Notes: generated by a model from the sequence alone, not told the origin. Counted from the first letter of the stretch, positions 47,274 through 56,851 are shown. The stretch is DNA of 64,000 nt from UBA117 sp049975245 (GCA_049975245.1 JBNGDB010000005.1:1-64000); one strand, 5' to 3'. Program-made: numbers and translations.

Positions 47274-48641
47274 TTGAAAAATAACCAAAAAATTGCATTG
47301 TTAATCGTTTCTCTTGGAGCGTTTCTTATACCTTTCATGGGTACAGCGCTAAATATTGCCACACCTTCCATTGGATCAGAATTTATTTTAAATGCCTTAT
47401 TTATCAGCTGGATTCCAACATCTTTTTTATTGGGAAACGCTGCTTTTTTACTGGTATTCGGAAAAATTGGAGATATTTATGGTAGGAAAAGAATATTTCA
47501 GTATGGAGTATTAATTTTTACGGTTTCATCTATTGTGGCGGCTTTAAGTAATTCTGGATTTATGCTTTTTATATCAGTCTTTTTTACTGGATTAGGTTCT
47601 TCCATGATCTATGCAAATGCTGTGGCTATTTTAAGCTCATTATTTCCATCAGGTGAACGTGGAGGCGCTTTAGGGACGTATGTTACTTCAGTATACGCAG
47701 GTATTCTGGCAGGATCTATTTTGGGAGGGTTTCTAACAAATTCTTTAGGCTGGAGAAGCATATTTCTTTTTGTTATACCGTTAGGAGTTTTAACAGCCTT
47801 ATTAATTCTATTTAAATTTCCTCAAGATTGGAGGGACGCTAAAGGAGATGAATTTGATTACAAAGGATCTTCTATATACTTGATATCAATATTAGCCATT
47901 ATGTATGGAATTTCATTTATTAGCTCTTTACAAGGCATTATAGCTTTAATACTTGGGTTAATAGGAATTAGCATGTTTATATGGTGGGAGTTGAAATTTA
48001 AAACACCAATTTTAAATATAAACTTGTTTAAGAATAGATTCTTTACAGTTTCTACTGTATCTATATTGATAATGCAGATATCCACATCAAGCATGTGGTT
48101 TCTTCTTAGCTTTTACTTACAATCAGTTAAACTAATAAAACCAGATATCACTGGATTAATACTTGTTGTTCAACCTTTAACAGTTGTTTTGTTGTCAGTA
48201 TATACCGGTATCCTATCGGATAAAGTTAAACTGAATATTGTACCAACTGTAGGGCTTGCTTTGAGTGCGATAGGACTTTTTATATTTGCTGGTTTAAATG
48301 AAAGTTCACCTATAGAATTTCTGTTTTTAGGTTTAATTATGGTTGGAATAGGAAGCGCCCTTTTTGCATCACCAACCACTAACATAACAATGAGTTCTGT
48401 GAACAAGAAATATTATGGAATGGCATCAGCCACTGTTTCTAATATGGTTTTTACCGGTCAATTATTGAGTATGGGAGTGGTTATAATGGTATTCAGCATA
48501 CAAATGGGTACTGCAGCCATAAATGAAGCCAACAACCTCTGCTTTTTAAATTGTATGAAAACTATTTTTACCATATTTACTATAATTTCATTGATTGGAA
48601 TGTTTTTAACCTTTACCATATTAAAAAAGAAAACAGTTTAA
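47274..48641 (+). CDS. MFS multidrug-type exporter
   Basis: 455 residues with about 12 to 14 membrane helices. Motif A GKIGDIYGRKRIFQYG lies between helices 2 and 3, and GSSMIYANAVAIL and GGALGTYVTSVYAGILAGSILGGFL (motif C-like) follow, as in the DHA2 drug:proton antiporters. It probably exports a toxic compound or metabolite. The start is TTG 47274 because GGGG (47263-47266) sits seven bases upstream; the TTG at 47268 is too close to it. No regulator is adjacent. Confidence 0.88.
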   Translation: MKNNQKIALLIVSLGAFLIPFMGTALNIATPSIGSEFILNALFISWIPTSFLLGNAAFLLVFGKIGDIYGRKRIFQYGVLIFTVSSIVAALSNSGFMLFISVFFTGLGSSMIYANAVAILSSLFPSGERGGALGTYVTSVYAGILAGSILGGFLTNSLGWRSIFLFVIPLGVLTALLILFKFPQDWRDAKGDEFDYKGSSIYLISILAIMYGISFISSLQGIIALILGLIGISMFIWWELKFKTPILNINLFKNRFFTVSTVSILIMQISTSSMWFLLSFYLQSVKLIKPDITGLILVVQPLTVVLLSVYTGILSDKVKLNIVPTVGLALSAIGLFIFAGLNESSPIEFLFLGLIMVGIGSALFASPTTNITMSSVNKKYYGMASATVSNMVFTGQLLSMGVVIMVFSIQMGTAAINEANNLCFLNCMKTIFTIFTIISLIGMFLTFTILKKKTV

Positions 48642-48725
48642 TATTCTATTTTTATCAAAATTAATTTAATGGGGCCGATACTCTTACAATACAAATAAAA
48701 ATTAGAAATAATACGTATAAATATC

Positions 48726-49190
48726 TTAAAGATTTAGATTTTCCCTGATCTTAGAAATAATTTTTTCCCTGATTTTACTGTTGAGATCTAATTTTTCGTC
48801 TTTTACACTTAATGTACTCCTTCCAAAACACGGATCTTGAAATATTACACCTGCAAATTCAATTTTGCCTTGGTAACGGGGTATTAAATGCCAGTGAACT
48901 TGGGGAGTAGGTGGAAATTTAATATATGCTGTATTTAAAAGACATCCCCAATTGAACATGGTTACTTTAAAAGCTTTTTTTAAACTTAACTCTAATTCTC
49001 GTACAATACCAGTAAAATCTCTCCATTCATCAGGTTTTAATGTAGATAAAAGTTTTGCCTCTCTTTTTAAGGCCACTACACATGTTCCAAGATTCTTCTG
49101 ATCCTGGTCTAAAAAAATAATCCAATATTTAGTCTCGGCTATAAAATCAATTGGTCCATGATTTAATCGCTCTAAAAATTTATATTCCAT
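48726..49190 (-). CDS. HIT-family protein
   Basis: 154 residues. The histidine-triad region reads PQVHWHLIPRY (near residue 110): two of the three triad His are kept, while the first position is Gln. The N-terminal YWIIFLDQDQKNLGTCVV and central EWRDFTGIVREL helix fit the HIT fold, whose members are nucleotide hydrolases or transferases. Substrate unknown. It is upstream of no gene in close coupling; DUF2098 lies 45 bases before its start on the same strand, so co-transcription is likely. Confidence 0.82.
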   Translation of the reverse strand: MEYKFLERLNHGPIDFIAETKYWIIFLDQDQKNLGTCVVALKREAKLLSTLKPDEWRDFTGIVRELELSLKKAFKVTMFNWGCLLNTAYIKFPPTPQVHWHLIPRYQGKIEFAGVIFQDPCFGRSTLSVKDEKLDLNSKIREKIISKIRENLNL

Positions 49191-49235
49191 TTTCCAATCC
49201 TGAAAATTTTTTTCCGATTAAAAGAATCTTTTTTA

Positions 49236-49526
49236 TTATCCTCCACCATCACAAAGCTCTGAACTCATGTCAATATCTTCAAAGTTTTCTTTCATTTTAT
49301 CAATTTTGGCCTTTATATCTTCTTCTTTAGACTTTTTAGTCTTTTTTTCTACTTTGTCCACGACTTCTAGGTAATCACTGTTATACCACAGATCATTACC
49401 CATCTTGGCCCAAGATTCTTCTTCTTCTGATTTAAGTTCTGATACTTGTCCAATAGTGCCAGTTCCGCTGTATCGAACGTACGACCCTACTGATATATTT
49501 TTACCCCGCACATCAGTAACTGCCAT
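49236..49526 (-). CDS. DUF2098-family small protein
   Basis: 96 residues. The first 60 residues form an SH3-like barrel (VRGKNISVGSYVRYSGTGTIGQV, WYNSDYLEVVD), the rest is a charged helix ending in ELCDGGG. Found in methanogens, unknown function. The start ATG 49526 is set by GGGTG six bases upstream. It belongs to a minus-strand run with the PRC-barrel protein (68 bases before) and the HIT protein. Confidence 0.82.
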   Translation of the reverse strand: MAVTDVRGKNISVGSYVRYSGTGTIGQVSELKSEEEESWAKMGNDLWYNSDYLEVVDKVEKKTKKSKEEDIKAKIDKMKENFEDIDMSSELCDGGG

Positions 49527-49603
49527 GATTAACACCCACGATTTTTTAATAAATAATAGATTTTTAGTTCTCTTCTATTTCTAATTTAATTTGAATATTA
49601 ATT

Positions 49604-49891
49604 CTAGTCTTCTTTTATTTCTAATTTAGTTTTTTCTGGTTCTTCTTCCGATTCTTCTATTCTCCCTTCAACTTCTGTATTGTCAATAGTTAGAATGACA
49701 TAATCCCCCACTTTATCAACTTCTGTCGGGGTAACTACAAAACTTTTAATCCATGGTCCTATTTCCCCTTCAGAAATAGTAATATTTTTAATTAAACCTT
49801 CTTCAGGTTTTACTTCCATATCAGTAACTTTTCCAATTTCATTGGCGGTTTTATCCAGAACTTTCTTTCCTAAAAATTCACTAACTTGCAT
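49604..49891 (-). CDS. PRC-barrel domain protein
   Basis: 95 residues. One PRC barrel: VSEFLGKKVLDKTANEIGKVTDMEVKPEEG at the start, then strands and an acidic tail (IEESEEEPEKTKLEIKED). PRC barrels in archaea occur in proteins linked to cell division (CdpB type) and in RNA-processing factors; which applies here cannot be decided. It is the first gene of the PRC-DUF2098-HIT run. GGTGTAAT precedes the ATG. Confidence 0.85.
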   Translation of the reverse strand: MQVSEFLGKKVLDKTANEIGKVTDMEVKPEEGLIKNITISEGEIGPWIKSFVVTPTEVDKVGDYVILTIDNTEVEGRIEESEEEPEKTKLEIKED

Positions 49892-50163
49892 TATTACACC
49901 TAATTATGATCTGTTTTTAAGAATATATAATTTTTTTCTACTGATAAAAAGTTTAAATTATACTTTCTTTTATTATTTTAAAGGCTTGGAGATTTAAATG
50001 GTATTATTATGCGTTTTGAATTAGGCTTTTTGAATTATTTCCAATGTCTTTATGCCGAACATATATAATTAAAAAAATGTTTAAAATGAATGAAAAACAA
50101 ATATTAAATTAGCTAAAAGTTTGAATTTATAATAATAAAATTTTTTTAACGAATGGTGGTAAT

Positions 50164-51217
50164 ATGCGCTCTTCCTTTAAAATATTAACAGTTTTTGGAA
50201 TTCCTATTGAATTACATATATCATTTTTATTCCTAATTTTGTTTATTTACGCTATGGCAGTTTTAAATTTTATTGAAATACAACTGGCTGTGCTAATTAC
50301 TTTATTATTTGTTACTGTGGTTATTCATGAATTAAGTCATTCCTATGTTGCTCAGAAATATGGGCTGGAAATTGAAAGGATAGTGTTACTACCGATAGGT
50401 GGTGTTTCTCAAATGGAAGATATACCTGAAAATCCTGGCCAGGAACTCCGGATATCCTTCGTAGGCCCTTTATCAAACTTTGCTATTGCAGGATTGTTCT
50501 ATTTGATTCTTTTAGCAGTTCAAAACATTATACCACCTATTTATGCCTCTTTTATATGGGATTTTATCCTGGTAAATCTGGTTTTAGGAGGATTTAATCT
50601 TTTACCAGCATTTCCCATGGACGGGGGGCGAATTTTAAGATCCTTGCTGGCTAATAGAATGAATTATCTTAGAGCTACTGAATTATCTGCGACTATTGGT
50701 AAACAATTAGCCATTATAATGGGTATTGTAGGGTTATTACTTATTTTTAATCCTTTTTTAGTTTTAGTCGCATTATTTGTTTACATTGGCGCTGATCAAG
50801 AATACAAATCCACGGTAATTTCATCACTGCTAAAGGATGTATATGTTAAAGATATTATGACTGAAAAGGTAAAAAGTTTCAATCCAGATACTACTATAGA
50901 CGATGCATTAAAAACAATGTATAGTGAAAGACATATGGGATACCCTGTCCTAGATGATAATAAATTGGTAGGTATAGTTACTTTTCAAGATATATCCAAG
51001 ATACCGGGATACCAAAAGACACATTCCCATTAAAGAAATAATGACCACTGAAGTTATTACTACTAAACCCGAAGATAGCGTGGTAGATGCCCTTAATAAA
51101 ATAACCATAAATAACATTGGAAGATTACCTGTGGTAAAAGACCATGAACTGGTTGGTATAATATCTAAAACAGATATTGTAAGAGTTTTAGAGATTTTAA
51201 GTAAAAAAAAAGATTAA
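50164..51217 (+). pseudogene. Site-2 protease (M50) with two CBS domains, split by a single-base frameshift
   Basis: The first frame (50164-51033, 289 residues) has about six membrane helices, the metalloprotease motif HELSH (residues 55-59), the second metal site FPMDGGR (about 150-156) and one CBS domain (DVYVKDIMTEKVKSFNPD onward), then stops after KTHSH. The second CBS domain (HIPIKEIMTTEVITTKPED to VRVLEIL) continues in the +1 frame to a TAA at 51215-51217. One extra base between 51011 and 51024, where AAAA occurs, restores a single protein of about 350 residues, the usual size. The protease part is complete, so a shortened product could still act; the CBS pair, which normally binds adenosine nucleotides as a unit, would be incomplete. 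Confidence 0.85.
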
Positions 51218-51316
51218 AATAACCAAAATCTAATAAAATATTATAATAAACCCAAATTTATTATAATTAAATAATTGGATATTAAAAGATTAATCATATG
51301 CCAGGAGTAAAATCCG

Positions 51317-52981
51317 ATGGAAAATGCATGTAAACTTATAATTAAACAGATATTATCTGGGGAAATAAAAAATAAAAAAGACTTAGAAAAGGCAAAACAC
51401 CAGCTATGCAGAGAATATAATTTGGAAAAATTTATGAGTAATTCTTTAATACTCCAATATGCTACAGAAGAAGAGAAAACAAAAGTATCGAGGATATTGA
51501 GGAAAAAACCTACTAGAACTCTTTCTGGTGTGGCCATAGTGGCAGTAATGTGCCAGCCCACAGAATGTCCGCATGGTAGATGTCTTTATTGTCCAGAAAG
51601 CGAAAAAGCACCTCCTAGTTATACTGGAGAAGAACCTGCAGCATTAAGGGCCCGAATGTATAACTTTCATCCATATAAACAAGTTTATAATCGACTAATG
51701 CAATTGGAAAGTATTGGACATCCTTTAGATAAAGTTGAATTAATTATTATGGGAGGAACATTCCCAGCTCATTTTTTATGTTATCAAGAATGGTTTGTAA
51801 CTAAATGTTTAGAGGCTATGACAGATTTTGGTATTAAAAAATCATCTATAAACTTAAAAAAAGATATAAATGAAAAAAAAGAAAAATTACCGAATTTAAA
51901 CAATTATGATGGGTTAAATATTAAGAATTTTGTATATTTGGAAGATATACAAAAAAATAATGAAAACTCATCCATTAGAAATGTGGGAATGACCTTTGAA
52001 ACTAGGCCTGATTTTTGTAAAATTCAAGATGTGGATCGTATGTTAAATATGGGGGTCACCAGGGTTGAATTGGGTGTACAAACCATTTATAACTTCATAT
52101 ATCAACGGGTAAAGAGGGGTCATGACATTAATGATGTAATTGAATCTACAAGAATTCTTCGAGATTCTGGTATAAAAGTAGCCATGCATTTAATGCCCGG
52201 ACTTTTCTCTGATTTTGAAAGAGATATGCGAATATTTAAGAGGATATTTTCCGATCCTAAATTTAAACCAGATATGCTTAAGATTTATCCATGTCTGGTA
52301 ACTAAAGGCAGTAAGTTATATGAATTATGGAAAAAAGGCGAATATAAACCCTATAATACTCAAGAAGCTGTTGATTTAATAGTGGAAATCAAGAAAATAC
52401 TTCCAAAATGGGTTAGAACTATGAGAATTCAGCGTGATATTCCATCACCCCTCATTGAAGCAGGAGTCAAAAAATCAAACCTAGGAGAACTTGTTTATAA
52501 TAAGATAAGTGAGGATGGAGTTAATTGTAAGTGTATTAGGTGTCGTGAAGTAGGACATAAAGCTTCAAAGGGAATATTTCCAGAAAATGATAATATCAAA
52601 TTTTTAAAAGAGGAGTATGATGCTGGAGAAGGTAAGGAAATTTTCCTATCCTTAGAAGATCCCCAATCGGATGTCTTAATTGGTTTTATAAGGCTTAGAA
52701 TTCCGTCATTAAAAGCCCACAGACCGGAAATAGATAGTGATACGGCGTTAATACGTGAATTACATGTTTATGGGCCTATGATACCACTAGGTAAAAAAAT
52801 CGAAGATATGTGGCAGCATAAAGGTTATGGGAAGAATCTTTTAGAAGAAGCAGAACGGATAGCTAAAGAATCATTTGACAAAAAGAAAATTTTAATAAAC
52901 AGTGGGATTGGAGTTAGAAATTACTATCGTAAAAATGGATATGAGCTTAAAGGACCCTATATGTCTAAATTGTTAAAATAA
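51317..52981 (+). CDS. elp3: Elp3-type tRNA uridine(34) acetyltransferase
   Basis: 554 residues. The radical SAM domain has the three-Cys motif in CPHGRCLYCPE (about residue 83-93), preceded by MCQPTE. It continues with MGGTFPAH and TRVELGVQT. The C-terminal GNAT acetyltransferase domain has QHKGYGKNLLEEAERIA and NYYRKNGYEL. It makes the cm5U-type modification at wobble uridine of tRNA, acting alone in archaea. GGAGTAA precedes the ATG. The deoC gene follows by about 30 bases. Confidence 0.95.
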   Translation: MENACKLIIKQILSGEIKNKKDLEKAKHQLCREYNLEKFMSNSLILQYATEEEKTKVSRILRKKPTRTLSGVAIVAVMCQPTECPHGRCLYCPESEKAPPSYTGEEPAALRARMYNFHPYKQVYNRLMQLESIGHPLDKVELIIMGGTFPAHFLCYQEWFVTKCLEAMTDFGIKKSSINLKKDINEKKEKLPNLNNYDGLNIKNFVYLEDIQKNNENSSIRNVGMTFETRPDFCKIQDVDRMLNMGVTRVELGVQTIYNFIYQRVKRGHDINDVIESTRILRDSGIKVAMHLMPGLFSDFERDMRIFKRIFSDPKFKPDMLKIYPCLVTKGSKLYELWKKGEYKPYNTQEAVDLIVEIKKILPKWVRTMRIQRDIPSPLIEAGVKKSNLGELVYNKISEDGVNCKCIRCREVGHKASKGIFPENDNIKFLKEEYDAGEGKEIFLSLEDPQSDVLIGFIRLRIPSLKAHRPEIDSDTALIRELHVYGPMIPLGKKIEDMWQHKGYGKNLLEEAERIAKESFDKKKILINSGIGVRNYYRKNGYELKGPYMSKLLK

Positions 52982-53012
52982 ATTGTATATAATAAAATAT
53001 AGAAGTGATAAA

Positions 53013-53690
53013 ATGACAAACGTATTAGAATCCCCACAAGAATTTGCAAAAAGAATAGATCATACCAATGTAAAGGGTGACGCCACACAGAATGATATTA
53101 AAAAATTATGCCAAGAAGCATTGAAATATGGTTTTGCATGTGCATGTGTTACTCCATATAATGCCTCTTTAGCTCTTAAAATTCTAAAAGATACAGATAT
53201 CGATGTCTGCATGGTGGTGGGATTTCCTCTCGGTGTTCAAACTCCAGAAACAAAAGCTTTCGAAACAAAACAAGCAGTCAAAAAAGGAGTAGCTGAGATT
53301 GACATGGTTATGAACGTAGGTGCCTTAAGATCCGGTCAGGATAATGTGGTAAAAAAAGACATAGCTGGAGTAGTTTCTGCTGCAGATGGCAAAATTGTTA
53401 AGGTAATACTTGAAACAGCTCTTTTAACCAGAGAAGAAAAAATCAGAGGTTGTTTAATTGCTCAAGATGCTGGTGCAGATTATGTTAAAACCTCCACCGC
53501 TTATGGTGGTCTTTCAGGAGCCACCGTGGAAGATGTAAAATTAATGAGGAATACAGTAGGTCCTAAGATGAAAATAAAAGCTGCGGGAGGTATAAGGGAT
53601 TTAGAAACTTCTCAAAAAATGATTGAAGCGGGAGCAGATAAAATAGGAACTTCTACCGGTGTCCAGATCATGCAAGAATTATTAAAGTGA
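53013..53690 (+). CDS. deoC: Deoxyribose-phosphate aldolase
   Basis: 225 residues. Cleaves 2-deoxyribose 5-phosphate to glyceraldehyde 3-phosphate and acetaldehyde. The catalytic Lys lies in AGADYVKTSTAYG (about residue 153), and IDMVMNVGALRSG and MKIKAAGGIRDLE hold the other active-site residues. The frame is open from 52983, but GTGAT three bases before ATG 53013 and family alignment fix the start. Close behind elp3. Confidence 0.95.
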   Translation: MTNVLESPQEFAKRIDHTNVKGDATQNDIKKLCQEALKYGFACACVTPYNASLALKILKDTDIDVCMVVGFPLGVQTPETKAFETKQAVKKGVAEIDMVMNVGALRSGQDNVVKKDIAGVVSAADGKIVKVILETALLTREEKIRGCLIAQDAGADYVKTSTAYGGLSGATVEDVKLMRNTVGPKMKIKAAGGIRDLETSQKMIEAGADKIGTSTGVQIMQELLK

Positions 53691-53733
53691 TTCTTTAGTA
53701 TTGATATTATTAAAAGATTTTTGGGGGATTTAA

Positions 53734-54393
53734 ATGACTGAAAGTCCAGAATATGTGGTTGAAAGTAAAGATGAAAATATAGAAATTAGGAAATATCCAG
53801 GTTATATATTAGCTCAGGTAGATGTGGAGGCAGATTATGATACTGCATTGGGAAGAGGATTTTCCATATTAGCAGGTTATATCTTTGGAGGTAACCGGAA
53901 GAAATCTAAAATTCCCATGACTGCTCCAGTTTCTGGAGAAAATTTAAATGAATCTGAAAAAATTCCCATGACCATACCTGTAACTGAAGAAGAATTAAAA
54001 CAATCTGAAAGGATTAAAATGACCACTCCCGTTACCGAAGAATTGTTAAATGAATCTGAAAAAATTAAAATGACTGTGCCGGTTACTGAAGAAAAAACAG
54101 CCACACAAGTCTACCGTATCTCATTTACCATGCCATCAAAATATACTTTAGAATCTTTACCTGAGCCTAATGATAAAAGAATTAAATTTAAAGAAGTTAA
54201 AGGTCAAAAAACTGCTGTTTTAAGATTTTCTGGTAGAGCTAAAAAGAAATTAGCCAATAAAAAGATTGAAGAATTAAAAGATTGGCTCAAGAAAAATAAT
54301 TTAGAACCTAAATCTAACTTTGTAGTGGCCCAATATAATCAACCTTTAGTGCCCGGTTTATTCCGTAGAAATGAGATTATTGTGGAAATTTAA
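53734..54393 (+). CDS. SOUL-family haem-binding-like protein with expanded internal repeat
   Basis: 219 residues. The family fold is marked by SPEYVVESKDENIEIRKYPG at the start, FSILAGYIFGGNRK, the motif KIPMTAPV, and the C-terminal WLKKNNLEPKSNFVVAQYNQP. SOUL proteins bind haem or tetrapyrroles in eukaryotes and some bacteria; the archaeal role is unknown, and organisms of this order are not known to make haem themselves. The KIxMTxPV motif is present four times in a 17-residue tandem repeat (separate entry). GGGGGATT lies before the ATG. Confidence 0.88.
   Translation: MTESPEYVVESKDENIEIRKYPGYILAQVDVEADYDTALGRGFSILAGYIFGGNRKKSKIPMTAPVSGENLNESEKIPMTIPVTEEELKQSERIKMTTPVTEELLNESEKIKMTVPVTEEKTATQVYRISFTMPSKYTLESLPEPNDKRIKFKEVKGQKTAVLRFSGRAKKKLANKKIEELKDWLKKNNLEPKSNFVVAQYNQPLVPGLFRRNEIIVEI
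53908..54093 (+). repeat. Tandem 51-base repeat inside the SOUL gene
   Basis: Three full 51-base units (53908-53958, 53959-54009, 54010-54060) and an 11-codon partial fourth. Each unit encodes a 17-residue module starting [KR]I[PK]MTxPV and ending in E[SQ]E-type residues, e.g. KIPMTIPVTEEELKQSE. Units differ by many silent and some coding changes, so the array is old but kept in frame. Confidence 0.85.
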
Positions 54394-54528
54394 TTATTGG
54401 AAATAAAATTCACTAAAATTTCTATAATATTATAATATACAGTTATAAAAAAAGTATAAGTTAATTCTTAGATTAATAAGCGTTTATATTAATAAGAGGC
54501 CGAATTAGATTAATATCAAAAAGTTATA

Positions 54529-55644
54529 CTAAATTAATCTTATATTTTGGTATAAAGTATCTCTTTCAGCTGGCGTTCTACCAATATCTTTTATAATTCT
54601 TTCAAGATTGGATGGAGCAGTATAAACTCCATGTTTAGCACCTGCAGACCTAGATATATTTTCTTCGCCTAGAGTACCGCCTAGATCATTAGCACCTGCG
54701 GTAAGGCACAACTGTGCAAACTTAAAACCTAGTTTTACCCAAGATACCTGAATATTATTGATCAAATTCCTAAACATTAATCGGGAAACTGCATATAGTT
54801 TCATATCTTCAGAACCAGTTGTTCCTGGACTTGAAATTCCTTTTTTATATATAGGAGCATTTTCGTGCATGAAAGTTAATGGAACAAATTCGGTGAAACC
54901 TCCGGTATCTCTTTGTATATTTCTTAAAATTTCCAAATGCTCAATTCGATGCTTAATATTCTCCACATGCCCATACATCATAGTACATGTGGTGGGTATT
55001 CCAACATTATGGGCTGTTTGGATAACTTCTATCCATTGAGAAGTATTGAGTTTATTTGGACATATAATACTGCGAACATCGTCATTTAATATCTCAGCTG
55101 CTGTTCCAGGCATGGATCCTAGTCCTGCTTTTTTCAAAAGTTTCAATGCTTCTTTTATTGTTATGTTTGCCTTAGAAGCTCCGTAAAAAATTTCCATAGG
55201 CGAAAAAGCGTGGAGATGTACTTGAGGAATTACCTCTTTAACTTTCAAAAGTATATCTTCATAGAAATATATGTCAACATCAGGATGCAAACCTCCCTGG
55301 ATACATATTTCGATGGCACCCTGATTTACCGCATCTACTGACCTTTTTACAATTTCTTCAATGGTTAAAAAGTAAGAATCCTCGTTTTTTTCATTTTTTT
55401 TGAAAGCACAAAACCCACAATTTCCTGTACAAATATCAGTGAAATTTATGTTCCAGTTACGGATAAAAGTTACCTCGTTACCAACTAAATCTTCTCTAAC
55501 TAGGTCTGAAGTTACTATTAATGCTTGAAATTCTTTTCCATTAGTTTTCATCAATGTTTCAGCTTCTGGAATAGATATTTCTTTATCCATGGCCTTTTGA
55601 AGAATATCTTCTATGTGGGGATCAATATTTAACTTGCTGAACAT
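54529..55644 (-). CDS. cofH: F420 biosynthesis radical SAM enzyme CofH
   Basis: 371 residues. 5-amino-6-(D-ribitylamino)uracil--L-tyrosine 4-hydroxyphenyl transferase, one of two enzymes making the deazaflavin ring (Fo) of coenzyme F420. The radical SAM Cys triad is CTGNCGFCAF (about residue 71-79), and EICIQGGLHPD, HAFSPMEI and PGTAAEIL are typical of the CofH rather than the CofG group. CofG is not in this window. The ribosome site is weak; MFSKLNIDPH is the only sensible start. Confidence 0.94.
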   Translation of the reverse strand: MFSKLNIDPHIEDILQKAMDKEISIPEAETLMKTNGKEFQALIVTSDLVREDLVGNEVTFIRNWNINFTDICTGNCGFCAFKKNEKNEDSYFLTIEEIVKRSVDAVNQGAIEICIQGGLHPDVDIYFYEDILLKVKEVIPQVHLHAFSPMEIFYGASKANITIKEALKLLKKAGLGSMPGTAAEILNDDVRSIICPNKLNTSQWIEVIQTAHNVGIPTTCTMMYGHVENIKHRIEHLEILRNIQRDTGGFTEFVPLTFMHENAPIYKKGISSPGTTGSEDMKLYAVSRLMFRNLINNIQVSWVKLGFKFAQLCLTAGANDLGGTLGEENISRSAGAKHGVYTAPSNLERIIKDIGRTPAERDTLYQNIRLI

Positions 55645-55755
55645 AGGATTTCATATTCAAGTTTAGCAGTTTAAAATTTTTGGTTATATGTATGATCCAA
55701 TTTTTTGAACTTTATAGTGTTGATCATTGTCAAAAATTAGACTAAAAACGATAAA

Positions 55756-55793
55756 TTTAAATATGATTGGGTCATAGCTTAATCTGGAGGTGA
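55756..55793 (+). promoter_or_regulatory. Histone promoter and ribosome-binding site
   Basis: TATA-like TTTAAATAT at 55756-55764 with AAAACG upstream as BRE. The transcript should start near 55783. A full ribosome site GGAGGTGA lies at 55786-55793, four bases before the ATG, consistent with strong expression and a leader of about 15 bases. Confidence 0.6.
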
Positions 55794-55797
55794 AATT

Positions 55798-56004
55798 ATG
55801 GCTGAATTACCAATCGCTCCAGTTGGGAGAATCATAAAAAATGCCGGTGCTCAAAGAATCAGCGATGACGCAAAAGAAGAATTAGCTAAAGCATTGGAAG
55901 AAAAAGGCGAAGAAATCGCCAGAAAAGCTGTGGCTCTCGCAAAACACGCTGGAAGAAAAACCGTCAAAGCAGATGATATTGAAATGGCCGTCAAATCAGC
56001 TTAA
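55798..56004 (+). CDS. Archaeal histone
   Basis: 68 residues, a single histone fold. MAELPIAPVGRIIKNAGAQRIS, AKEELAKALEEKGEEIARKAVALAKHAGRKTVKADDIEMAVKS is the HMf/HMt type that wraps DNA into hypernucleosomes; the tetramer-forming residues near the C-terminus are kept. Monocistronic, with a strong promoter and ribosome site and a long T-run terminator. Other histone paralogues are expected elsewhere in the genome. Confidence 0.97.
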   Translation: MAELPIAPVGRIIKNAGAQRISDDAKEELAKALEEKGEEIARKAVALAKHAGRKTVKADDIEMAVKSA

Positions 56005-56006
56005 TA

Positions 56007-56034
56007 TTTTTCTTTTTTCTCTTTTATTTTTTTT
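56007..56034 (+). terminator. T-rich terminator after the histone
   Basis: A T-rich stretch with runs of four to eight T and single C/A breaks begins three bases after the TAA, without a hairpin. This is the usual archaeal type of termination signal for highly expressed genes. Confidence 0.6.
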
Positions 56035-56293
56035 AACGATTTTCTATCGATTTTTATTGTATTTTTTTAGTTAATTTTTAACAGTTAGATGAAACTGGAT
56101 CATTTTAAGATATTGAACTTAAATTTAAGAATTTTTACTAAATTCACTAATGAAATTAGTTTCATTTTAGAGTATGATTAAAAGTCTGCTTTAAAATTTA
56201 TAAATTCAATATTCTAATGTCGCAATTAAATTAATATAGAACTTTCAATAAAATCCATTGATAATATTATTTAAAAAATTCTGGAGGGATAAT

Positions 56294-56785
56294 TTGAGTA
56301 CTGAAGATAATTTAAAAGAAGCATTCGCAGGAGAATCACAAGCGAACAGGAAATATTTAGCATTCGCTGAAAAAGCTCAGGAAGAAGGATTTTTCCAAGT
56401 TGCAAGGCTTTTTAGAGCTGCTGCTGAAGCAGAAACTGTGCATGCACATAATCACCTTAAAGTTTTAAAAGGAATACAAAGCACCGAAGAGAATCTTAAA
56501 ACTGCTATTGCGGGGGAAGAAGAAGAATTTAAAGATATGTATCCTAAATTTATAGAAGAAGCTAAAAAAGATGGAAATGACGCTGCTAAATGGAGCTTTG
56601 ATGTAGCCAATAAAGTAGAAGAAATTCATGCCAATCTATACCAAAATGCATTAGAAAATCTAGGTGAAAACATAGAAGTTATATATTATGTATGTAATTT
56701 CTGTGGAAATACTGTAGAAAAAGAACCACAAGAAATTTGTTCTATTTGTGGTGCTCCAAAAAAAGAGTTTACAGAAATAGTATAA
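56294..56785 (+). CDS. Rubrerythrin (second copy)
   Basis: 163 residues. A ferritin-like di-iron domain (LKEAFAGESQANRKYL, EAETVHAHNHL, EEIHANLYQNAL) plus a short rubredoxin-like end with YVCNFCGN and CSICGAP. Shorter than the rubrerythrin at 3434-4018 and not closely similar, so it is a different branch, likely also a peroxidase. The start is TTG: GGAGGG (56283-56288) is five bases upstream, and no ATG lies near. An upstream extension to 56258 has no ribosome site. Confidence 0.93.
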   Translation: MSTEDNLKEAFAGESQANRKYLAFAEKAQEEGFFQVARLFRAAAEAETVHAHNHLKVLKGIQSTEENLKTAIAGEEEEFKDMYPKFIEEAKKDGNDAAKWSFDVANKVEEIHANLYQNALENLGENIEVIYYVCNFCGNTVEKEPQEICSICGAPKKEFTEIV

Positions 56786-56851
56786 TTTAGTTAAACTCAC
56801 TTTTATTTTATTTTTTTAAATACAATTAAATTATTTTAAACATCGATTTTT

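Noticed and set aside
49998..50024. Nine-codon frame behind GGAG upstream of the site-2 protease
   Set aside because: Ribosome site is good, but the frame is too short, ends 140 bases before the gene, and shows no regulatory pattern.
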